This document shows positions 1-8,200 of a DNA stretch of 62,354 nt, in pieces (the first letter of the stretch is position 1; the number at the start of each line of letters is the position of its first letter). The translations under genes were made by a program, and so were the position numbers. A model generated the notes under the pieces. That model was given only the letters and a program-made list of their open reading frames with translations. It did not search any database and had not been told where the DNA came from. This DNA is from a virus. The stretch covers positions 1 to 62,354 of the IMG/VR virus record IMGVR_UViG_3300042868_011200; one strand, written 5' to 3'.

Positions 1-704
1 AAAACGGGGATGAGGTCGGCATGTCTACCGAAGATTTTGCTGAACATAGACACCAAATAGGTAAAGAAACTTTTGAGTATAAGGGTAAAATGATTAAAGG
101 ATTTGCACCAGACCCATTTAGGTTCTTTTCAACCAAAGGGGATAAGAGATTTATCATTGATTCAATTTTGGCAAAACCAGGACCCGCATGGGACGATTTT
201 GTAAACGCAATTAATAATGGGTCCATTTTTTCAATAGTGACCGCTAGAGGACATTCTCCATTAGTTATAAGACAAGCAATCGAAAATATGATTGAACTTA
301 ATTTTAAGGGAATTTCTAAAAAAGAACTTGTTAGAAACCTTAGAAAATTTAGGGACATAGCTGGAGAAGAAGATATGTCAGATGAACAACTTATTGAGAC
401 TTATATGGATATGAACAAATATTATCCTGTAACTTTTGGTTCAGGTTCAGCACAAAGCCCCGAAAAAGGAAAATTAGAAGCTTTGAAAGAATTTGAAAGT
501 TATGTAAAATACATTTCAGAATATTTGCATAAACAAGGATTTCTTAAAAACAAAATTTCAAATAGATTTATTCCAAAAATATATTTTTCAGATGATGATA
601 AGAAAAATCTAGAATATACTCATGGAAAACTTGCAAAAAGACCAGAAAATATAATTCAATTTGTATCAACTCATGGAGGAGAAAGAAAAAAGTATGATGG
701 ATAA
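1..704 (+). CDS. HAD-superfamily phosphatase-like protein, 5' partial
   Basis: This reading frame is open to the left edge, so the true start is probably outside the window; the first internal ATG is at 21. The visible part has the second HAD motif (SIFSIVTARG, a beta strand ending in a hydroxyl residue) near residue 70 and an acidic motif IV (IYFSDDDKKN) near residue 190. Spacing and order fit a HAD hydrolase whose nucleophile motif DxDxT lies upstream of the window. The substrate cannot be told; phage members often act on nucleotide or polynucleotide phosphates. It lies upstream of the tail tube gene, separated by 128 bases that hold no further gene. I see the motif spacing; the fold is inferred from family knowledge. 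Confidence 0.6.
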   Translation, partial: NGDEVGMSTEDFAEHRHQIGKETFEYKGKMIKGFAPDPFRFFSTKGDKRFIIDSILAKPGPAWDDFVNAINNGSIFSIVTARGHSPLVIRQAIENMIELNFKGISKKELVRNLRKFRDIAGEEDMSDEQLIETYMDMNKYYPVTFGSGSAQSPEKGKLEALKEFESYVKYISEYLHKQGFLKNKISNRFIPKIYFSDDDKKNLEYTHGKLAKRPENIIQFVSTHGGERKKYDG

Positions 705-777
705 TATTTATTAACTGGATTTAGTTAAGTTTCATAAAAAAAAAATTAAAGTAAATAGAAAAATTTTAAAACAAAAC

Positions 778-785
778 TATTTATA
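778..785 (+). promoter_or_regulatory. TATTTATA element upstream of tail tube gene
   Basis: Exact TATTTATA inside the near-palindrome ACTATTTATAGT, 47 bases before the ATG of the tail tube gene. This is the longest spacing in the window, so this transcript would have a real leader. It is one of ten matching elements and a candidate phage late promoter. Confidence 0.5.
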
Positions 786-832
786 GTATATAAAACAGAA
801 AGAAATAAAAAATTTAAAAAACAAAAAATACT

Positions 833-1321
833 ATGGCTGATTTATTAATGAAAATGCCGATACCTTATGAACCAAAAAGGAAAAACAGGTTCATTTTAAG
901 TTTCCCAAGTGAACTTGGTATCAATGAATGGTACGTTGAGTCTGCATCAAGACCTGCAATTACCATAGGTTCTACCCCAATTCCTTTCTTAAATACAGAA
1001 AGATATGTTGCAGGTAGATACACTTGGGGAGAAATTCAGGTAACTTTCCGTGACCCTATTGGTCCATCGGCCTCTCAGGCACTTATGGAATGGGTTCGTC
1101 TTCATGCTGAATCTGTAACAGGTCGTATGGGTTATGCTGCGGGTTATAAGAAAGACGTTACATTACAGATGTTAGACCCAACAGGTGTTGTTGTTGAAAA
1201 ATGGATTATGGTTGGTTGTTTCTTAACAAAGGCCGACTTCCAATCGTTAGCATACGGAGAAGACGGACTTGTAACAATTCAAGCAACACTTCGCCCTGAT
1301 TACTGTGTACTAGTATATTAA
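833..1321 (+). CDS. 19: Tail tube protein (T4 gp19-like)
   Basis: At 162 residues this matches the usual size of T4 gp19, the subunit that stacks as hexamers to form the inner tail tube through which DNA passes. The N-terminal part (PYEPKRKNRFILSFPSELGI, then a SASRP motif) and the centre (WGEIQVTFRDP followed by an amphipathic helix with MEWVRLHAE) follow the family pattern, as does the beta-rich end. The gene is a one-gene unit: an upstream TATTTATA element and a strong terminator just after the stop, as expected for a protein needed in hundreds of copies. Base use is slightly richer in GC than its neighbours, consistent with high expression. The start has an A-rich leader and no Shine-Dalgarno sequence. 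Confidence 0.88.
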   Translation: MADLLMKMPIPYEPKRKNRFILSFPSELGINEWYVESASRPAITIGSTPIPFLNTERYVAGRYTWGEIQVTFRDPIGPSASQALMEWVRLHAESVTGRMGYAAGYKKDVTLQMLDPTGVVVEKWIMVGCFLTKADFQSLAYGEDGLVTIQATLRPDYCVLVY

Positions 1322-1350
1322 AAAAATATATATTCAAATTACTATTTACA

Positions 1351-1379
1351 AATCCACACTTGTTGTGGATTTTTTTTTA
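1351..1379 (+). terminator. Intrinsic terminator after tail tube gene
   Basis: Eight-base-pair stem (AATCCACA with TGTGGATT), five-base loop, then a run of eight T. It isolates the tail tube transcript from the downstream hub and tape-measure genes. Confidence 0.85.
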
Positions 1380-1394
1380 TAAAAAAAATTTCAA

Positions 1395-2147
1395 ATGAAC
1401 GAACAAATTGCAGGACAAGAAAATTTTAACTTACCACATGATGTTGTAATGTTACCAAGCCAAGGTAGATTTTATAAATCTAAAAAGAAAAGTGTTAAAG
1501 TAGGGTATCTAACAGCCGCTGACGAAAATTTATTATCTAATATTGGAAAATTTTCAGGAGAACAATTGATTACTAGATTGGTAAGAAACAAACTTTATGA
1601 ACCGGATTTAAACCCATTTGAAATGTTAGAGGGTGATGTTGAAGCGGTATTAATTTTTTTAAGAAATACTGCATTTGGAAGTGAATATATTTTTAATCTT
1701 GTTGACCCACAAACTGGAAATAAATTTGAATCAATTATCCCATTGGATGAGTTATCGTTCAATAAACCTGAAACGGAACCTGATGAGAATGGGTATTATA
1801 GAACTAAACTACCTAAATCAGGGGCAGAAGTTAAATTAAAACTTTTATCTTATGGGGAAAATAATGAAATTGAAAAAATGGTGGAAGAATATCCGTCACA
1901 CATGATTGCCCCAAAAGTCACACTAAGACTTAGTAAACAAATAGTGGAATTAAATGGTTCAACAGAAAAAGGAGATATCTTTAAATTTGTTGAACAAATG
2001 CCAATCATGGATTCGAAGTATATTTCAAATTTTATAAGAAAAAATGAACCAAGGATTGATTTAAGTAGAGAAGTAACAGCCCCGTCAGGAAAAAAGGTCA
2101 ACGTAAGAGTTACCTTTGGGGCTGAGTTTTTTCGCCCTTTCTTCTAA
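1395..2147 (+). CDS. Baseplate hub / tail assembly protein, T4 gp26-like
   Basis: A 250-residue protein whose N-terminus (VVMLPSQGRFY, then VKVGYLTAADENLLSN) matches the T4_baseplate family that contains gp26: a lPSxGxFY motif followed by a strand and an acidic DE(N/D)LL turn. A second family hallmark is the acidic central region followed by repeated short strands. In T4 this family acts in assembly of the central baseplate hub. Its place between tail tube and tape measure is where many phages encode their tail-assembly chaperone, and a tiny overlapping-phase ORF follows at once. The C-terminus GAEFFRPFF is encoded over a T6 run that could allow a ribosome shift. Family assignment is fairly sure; chaperone function is inference. 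Confidence 0.72.
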   Translation: MNEQIAGQENFNLPHDVVMLPSQGRFYKSKKKSVKVGYLTAADENLLSNIGKFSGEQLITRLVRNKLYEPDLNPFEMLEGDVEAVLIFLRNTAFGSEYIFNLVDPQTGNKFESIIPLDELSFNKPETEPDENGYYRTKLPKSGAEVKLKLLSYGENNEIEKMVEEYPSHMIAPKVTLRLSKQIVELNGSTEKGDIFKFVEQMPIMDSKYISNFIRKNEPRIDLSREVTAPSGKKVNVRVTFGAEFFRPFF

Positions 2148-2151
2148 TTAT

Positions 2152-2289
2152 ATGATGTCCTTATTGGACCAATACTACCTTTTAGGTAAGTATTTACATA
2201 CTTCATATTCTGATTTTTTACAGATTCCTATTTATCAAAGACGATATCTAGTTGATAAAATTATTGAATTAAATACCCCAAAAAAATAA
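2152..2289 (+). CDS. Tiny ORF before tape measure, possible chaperone extension
   Basis: A 45-residue protein starting MMSLLDQYYLLGKYL and ending IIELNTPKK, with a central SDFLQIPIYQRRYLVDK. It begins four bases after the gp26-like stop, in the +1 phase. The pattern (short helix, a proline-containing turn, an arginine-rich helix) resembles the short T-type domains of tail-assembly chaperones placed immediately before tape-measure genes. Its frame is open back to position 2107, so it could also be made as a C-terminal extension of the gp26-like protein by +1 frameshifting at the T6 run. No specific homologue is recognised. The coding nature is supported by size, position and clean fit between its neighbours. 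Confidence 0.55.
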   Translation: MMSLLDQYYLLGKYLHTSYSDFLQIPIYQRRYLVDKIIELNTPKK

Positions 2290-2298
2290 CTATTTGAT

Positions 2299-2306
2299 TA
2301 TTTATA
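2299..2306 (+). promoter_or_regulatory. TATTTATA element at tape measure start
   Basis: Exact TATTTATA only three bases before the first of five tandem ATG codons. If transcription starts 5-8 bases after the box, the message would begin inside the ATG run. Confidence 0.5.
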
Positions 2307-2309
2307 GTT

Positions 2310-5168
2310 ATGATGATGATGATGGATGAAACAGCACCTTCCGAGGAACAAACCCTTGGAGAAGCGACCAAACAACTAGATGCCCAAATTTTTAATTTAG
2401 GGGTGTCCTACCAGGGAGTTAGTGAAATGTTTAACACCGGAGCAGAAAGTCTATATAACTCAACTGAAAATATGATTGTTAATGTTGATAGGGCAATGCA
2501 AGGTCTTATCAATACAATGGGTCGAGGGGAGACTTTTGCAGATGGAATACGTAAAAATTTAGCAAAAGCAATACCTACTGTTATTGAATTAGGAGGTCAG
2601 GTTACTGATGTTGCAAGAGTTAATAATGAATTCACACAAACTTTAGGAAGAAATATAACTTTAAATGCTGAACAAACAGAACAGTTGTTTGCTGCTGAAA
2701 AAATTTCTGGCGCAAACGCTAAAGAGTTAGTTGGAAGTTTCGCGGATGTAGGATTGTCAATTAAAGACATTTCCGTGAACATGATTAAAGTAAGAGAAGT
2801 TGCAAATAATTTAGGTGCAAACGCAATTGCTGTATCTAAAGAAGTTGTTGGTAATATGGAAAAGTTAAACAGATACAACTTTAGAGATGGAGTTGAAGGT
2901 TTAGCTAGAATGGCCGCACAATCTCAAACTTTGAGAGTTAGTATGGAAAAAGTCTTTGCGTTGGCAGATGATATTATGGACCCTGAAAGGGCGATTGAAT
3001 TAGCAAGTTCATTACAAAGATTAGGAGCATCATCACAAGCTCTCACAGACCCATTAAGGTTAATGGATTTGGCTCAAAACAATGTACCACAATTACAAAT
3101 GGAACTTGGTAAAATGTTTAAACAATATACCAAGTTTAACGAGGAAACCAAATCATTTGAAATTGACAAAGGAGCTAGATTACAAATCAAAGCGATTGCC
3201 GATGAAATGGGTATTGGTCTAGATGAGGCTGAAAGATATGGATTAAGTTTTGCAGATTTAAATAAAAAATTATCAGAAATTTCTTTTGCTGGATTAGATA
3301 TTGACGAAGACACCAAAACACTTGTTGCCAATATGTCAACTATGGGTGAGGGTGGTGAGTATACAATAAAAACAGAATCAGGTGAAGAAGTTGCATTACA
3401 AACTTTCTTAGACCAATATAAAGGTAATGAGGATGAACTCAAAAAGTTTTTACAAGTTAAAGAAAAAGAAGAGGGTAAAACTTATGAGGACAAAATGCTT
3501 GAGGCTCAAGAAGACATTGCTGAATTGGCAAGGAAACAACTTGACGCTTATACAAAGGCTGAAAAATTAGGTCAGGCGGCGAAAGTCGCTCTTCCTGCTT
3601 CTGTTGCAGGTTCAGAACTTGCTCAACAGATGTTAGCGGTTAATACACAATTAGCTGAACAAATTAATAGACCAATCATAGATAATTTAGGTCCAAACAG
3701 TCCGACTATTCAGTCTTTTGATAGGGCTGGACAAGGGTTAGAAGATATAGTTGACGAGATGAAAAAAGAAAATCCTGATTGGGATAAAGTGATGACTGTT
3801 TTTGAAACAACTGCTACAACATTACTCCTTGATATGACTAAATCTGTCGGGGATATTTTCAAAGATATGTCCCAAACTATTGGACCGGCTTTAAAATCAC
3901 TTGGAGTAGATATTGAAGGAATTACTAATGCTATTGAAGATAAATTTACTGATATTATTGGAAGTATTGATGTTGAAAGTTTAAAGGCTAAATACCCTGA
4001 CTTATCTGAATCCATTTTATCAAGTTTTGAAGAAATAAAAAACAAAGCAATGGGAAATGGGGAACAAACCCAAGATTTGAAAGACCAAATAGATGATGCT
4101 TTGCAAGGTATACAATCTAATTTACCAAATAGTCTTGACGATGCTAAAAAAGTGTATAATGAGTTAATTGGTAAAATTCCATCAGAACTAAAACCTGATT
4201 TAGAAAAACTTAAAGAGTCAATTGACAAAATGACCGAAGGTCAAGGAGCTCAAGGAGGGGGAAGTATCCAACCACCACCACCACCACCAACAGCAGATGG
4301 AGTTGAAGGTGTTAATCCACCACCGCCTCCACCACCAATTTCTATACCACAGACAGGTAATGACTCAAATACAGGAATGGTTCCATTATCTCCAAATATT
4401 AATATTCCGACAATAGATACTACAAATATTGATAAATCATATGAAGGTGTAACTACTTTTTTAAATAATCAAATTGAGAGTTTACAAAATTCAATATCAC
4501 AAGGTAGTATTACTACTAATGCGGTTTCCGAATCGGCATCGAATCAAAACTCACCTACCGAAATTAATTTAAATGACAAGACATTTAACTACGACGATAT
4601 TAAAAATCAATTAGAACAACTTAATCAAAATTTAATAAGTTCCCAAAGTCTAACAAATCCACAAAATTTATTAGTACAAGAACCAACCACACCAACTGTG
4701 GTGACACAATTTGAACAACTAATTACTGATATACCAAAATTATCAGAAAATGCTATTGAAAATATAAGAAACCAATTTAGTCAAACTAACACAGAACAAA
4801 ATTTAACTAATATAAATAATAAAATTGGGAATACAATTACTGAAATACCTGCGTTACAGACACCTGAAATGCAAAGTTTAATTTCACCATCACCGGCAGC
4901 CATTAATCCATTAGAAATACCCAAAGTTGAAAACTTAATGACTAATAATAATTTTAACTATGGAGGTGAAGTTAAAATATCACATGAAATGGAAATTAAA
5001 GTATCAAGCACTGACGGAAAATTAAAAGGAGATGAGTTAGGTAAGTTATTAAAAGACGAGATAAAAAGAAATAATCAATTAGCAGGTGAAATAGGTAGGG
5101 CTATAAATGGCGCTGATTTAGGAGCCTTGAAAAAACCTGGAGCAATTTCTGAACCACAATTCACTTAA
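2310..5168 (+). CDS. Tail tape measure-like protein
   Basis: A 952-residue, mostly helical protein with long amphipathic stretches in the first 400 residues, including the tape-measure-like motif SLQRLGASSQALTDPLRLMD. A low-complexity hinge with two polyproline runs (near residues 655 and 675) follows, then an Asn/Gln-rich tail ending in a short beta segment (NYGGEVKISHEMEIKV) and a charged helix. Position after tube and hub-assembly genes fits a tape measure, which spans the tail lumen and sets its length; at the usual 0.15 nm per residue it would give about a 140 nm tail. No convincing membrane segment is seen. The start is five ATG in a row; the first is used here but any may serve. A structural role is likely; the exact T4 counterpart (gp29) is not provable by sequence alone. 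Confidence 0.7.
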   Translation: MMMMMDETAPSEEQTLGEATKQLDAQIFNLGVSYQGVSEMFNTGAESLYNSTENMIVNVDRAMQGLINTMGRGETFADGIRKNLAKAIPTVIELGGQVTDVARVNNEFTQTLGRNITLNAEQTEQLFAAEKISGANAKELVGSFADVGLSIKDISVNMIKVREVANNLGANAIAVSKEVVGNMEKLNRYNFRDGVEGLARMAAQSQTLRVSMEKVFALADDIMDPERAIELASSLQRLGASSQALTDPLRLMDLAQNNVPQLQMELGKMFKQYTKFNEETKSFEIDKGARLQIKAIADEMGIGLDEAERYGLSFADLNKKLSEISFAGLDIDEDTKTLVANMSTMGEGGEYTIKTESGEEVALQTFLDQYKGNEDELKKFLQVKEKEEGKTYEDKMLEAQEDIAELARKQLDAYTKAEKLGQAAKVALPASVAGSELAQQMLAVNTQLAEQINRPIIDNLGPNSPTIQSFDRAGQGLEDIVDEMKKENPDWDKVMTVFETTATTLLLDMTKSVGDIFKDMSQTIGPALKSLGVDIEGITNAIEDKFTDIIGSIDVESLKAKYPDLSESILSSFEEIKNKAMGNGEQTQDLKDQIDDALQGIQSNLPNSLDDAKKVYNELIGKIPSELKPDLEKLKESIDKMTEGQGAQGGGSIQPPPPPPTADGVEGVNPPPPPPPISIPQTGNDSNTGMVPLSPNINIPTIDTTNIDKSYEGVTTFLNNQIESLQNSISQGSITTNAVSESASNQNSPTEINLNDKTFNYDDIKNQLEQLNQNLISSQSLTNPQNLLVQEPTTPTVVTQFEQLITDIPKLSENAIENIRNQFSQTNTEQNLTNINNKIGNTITEIPALQTPEMQSLISPSPAAINPLEIPKVENLMTNNNFNYGGEVKISHEMEIKVSSTDGKLKGDELGKLLKDEIKRNNQLAGEIGRAINGADLGALKKPGAISEPQFT

Positions 5169-5197
5169 TAAGTTTCTTTTAAAAAACCCTATTAATG

Positions 5198-5205
5198 TAT
5201 TTATT
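5198..5205 (+). promoter_or_regulatory. TATTTATT element before 1619-aa gene
   Basis: Exact TATTTATT 15 bases before the ATG, in the 52-base gap after the tape measure gene. Confidence 0.45.
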
Positions 5206-5220
5206 ATTAAACAATCATAA

Positions 5221-8200
5221 ATGGCGGGTAATCTGTTAACTTTTGAGGGGTCTCAGGAATTTAGAAATAAGTTACTTTCTAAAAATTTACCTTCATATAA
5301 AATAGAAGGAGTATATAGCTCGTCAAACGGGGCTAAAGCGTATCCATATTCCCAATCGGATATAGTACCAAATGATACCCCAAATGTATCACAGAGTATT
5401 TTTGATGAGGCAACTGAGGCAATAGTATCTAACAAATACGGACCAAGTGGTAATATCTTGGATTCGGGTGAAATTGTTTCAGCGGGAGGAGGTGGACAGG
5501 TCTCAATGTCACAGGCGGGTACTGGAGATGTTAATGATAAAAATTCTGAAATAACTAGACCATATGACGAAAGTTCCGCTAACTTACAATTATTAAATAA
5601 TTTCTATATAGACGCAGCTGCGGTTGTTAATAGATATTCTCCACCAGGAGGTTATAATGGGACATTTATCTCAACTGAAAATATACAACCAAAAACAACA
5701 ACAAGAAATGGGGAATATCCAAATTTCTTGTTCCCTGATTTTGTTTTTTTAAATCCTTTACTGGGAGGTGCAATTTCATTAAATGGAATAAGCTCAAACG
5801 CATTAAGTAACTTTTCCCAAGATTCTTACCTACAACAACTCTCGACTATTTTTTTAGCGGATGCTTTTAGAGAAAGAGTTAATAGAGAAATAGAGAAGAA
5901 CACAATTGGTAGAGTTAATTTACAGGCATTTAGTGATGTTTTTTCTGCATCATTATTGGCAAGTGGACAACAAGGATTAATTGCAAAAAATTGGACGATT
6001 ACAGTTCCTGATGGAGTATTTGACCAAGCAAAATTTTTACTACAAAGATTTTCTGGAACATATATCCCAACCTCACCAATAGAAGGAGAGTACTTTCAAA
6101 CACCACAAAGACAAAAAACTAAAGCAGGACAATTAGTTCAGAGTGTAATTAATAAATTCACAAAGCCTGCAACACCCCCAACAGGGTCAAAGAAATTTTT
6201 AAATAATACTGGTTCAGGTCAAAAAAGTGTTTTATTTGATAACTTAGGATACAACAGATTTAAACCTGATTATGAACAAAACACAACACAAATTGGAATT
6301 GTTGTTGATAACTTATTTAATCGTGATAATTCGCTTACAAATTTTTATGTTGGAACTGAAACAAATGACCCACTAAGAATTGCTTCTCCTTCAGACCAAG
6401 TCCCATATGATGCTTATGGTAATCAAACAAGTTCTATTGTTTTAGGACCTGACGGGCTTTCAAAAGAATACGAAGGAACAGAACTTGAAAGATATAAATT
6501 TGGACTCGCAAGTGTTGCATATAATGAAGACCAAGACCCATCAGGAGGTTTTTCTTGGGTTGATAGTAGAAACAAATCAGATGCTGGTAAATACGTAGGA
6601 CCTGGAGGTGAAAATTTTGGTATATCACCCGTGTTCCAAGGAAATGTAGGGAACAAGTTTGCATCATCTGAATCTACAAATGTACAATTCAAAAAAGGTT
6701 CAATACTAGATGAAACGCAACGACTCATAGAATCGGCACCTGTATCAGGGGCAAAAAGATTGGTTCACGTTGGTAATGCTATTAATCAAGTTAGTAAAGT
6801 TTTTAATGATGGGTACAAAGAGTTAACTAAAGGTTCAAAAGTTAGAAAGTTTGTAAATAAAAACGGTGTTGAAGTTGGACAAGAATATGGAAGAGTATTT
6901 GCTAAAGATATACCATACCTTACTTATCAAAATCTACAATCAACCATTGCTAATAGTGATGGACTTGAAACTAATGGAAATATTAGAAAATTTACATACT
7001 CTGTTTTAGATTCAACATATAACTTAAATATCGCACCTTTAGGAGGTGACTCATCTACAAATATTAAAGATGGTAGAGTTAAAAAGTATATGTTTTCAAT
7101 TGAAAACTTAGCATGGAGAAACACACCTGAATATGAGGCTTTACCTGAATGTGAGAAAGGACCAAATGGAGGTAGAATTATGTGGTTTCCACCATATGAT
7201 TTAAAATTAGATAATGAGAGCTCATCACCAAAATTTAATCAAACTAATTTTTTAGGAAGACCTGAACCTGTATATACATATGAAAACACAACAAGAAGTG
7301 GTGGAATTTCTTGGAGTATAATTGTTGACCATCCTTCAGTTAGTAATTTAATTGTAAAAAAAGAACTTGAAAGAGCTGATGGTAATTTGGCAACACAAGT
7401 ATTAGCTTCATTTTTTGCAGGATGTAAAAAATATGACATATATGAATTAGCCAGAAAATATTCAACACTTGGAAGAGATACAATAGAACAAGTTTATCAA
7501 AAAGTATTGGAGAGTAATCAAACTTCAGATGAACAAAAAAAGGCCGCGATGAACGGGATGCCAAGTTCAAACATACCTGAAAGTAATGAAGATACAGGAG
7601 GTTTAACTGATTATATAAATTTTGGTTTTTATTTTGAAGACTATAATGGAACTGAATCTTTAACTAATTATCAAACGTTATACGATACATATCAAAATAA
7701 TAAGGCTCTATATCAACAACAAAATCCTCAAGGAACCGAACAAATAAATAATTTTTTTGACGTTGTTTTAGTACAAAATATAGAAAGTATGAAAGACCTT
7801 AGAAGTCTAATTGCAGAGACTCTTGAGAACGATAAAGGTGTTGTTGAAATAACTATGAACGGAACTAATTTAGTTGGAGGAGGAACAAATATTGGTATAT
7901 CACAAGATTGGTTCGAATCTGCAAAATTATTTTTTACCCAACAACAATTAGGTAATAATAAAACCGTAAAGGATTATGAGAATAGTGGTAAAATAGTATT
8001 CAAATCAAAAAATTTAGGAACATTAACTACTTCCCAAATTCAAATTAACGGACCATCACCATCGGCAATACAATGTGACCAATCACAAGGTGGAATTTAT
8101 TCTTTTGATGCATGTGCTTGTAGAGCAATAAAAATTGAGAATATTATAATAACACCTCCAGCAGTTACTGAAGCTTCAGGAGGAGGACCCGTAAGTAATT

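Noticed and set aside
705-832. Search for a gene or tRNA in the largest gap
   Set aside because: Only AT-rich sequence and the TATTTATA element are seen; no cloverleaf and no open frame of useful size.
1343-1350. TATTTACA before the gp26-like gene as another late element
   Set aside because: One mismatch, and it lies upstream of the tail tube terminator, so a start there would be terminated before the gene.
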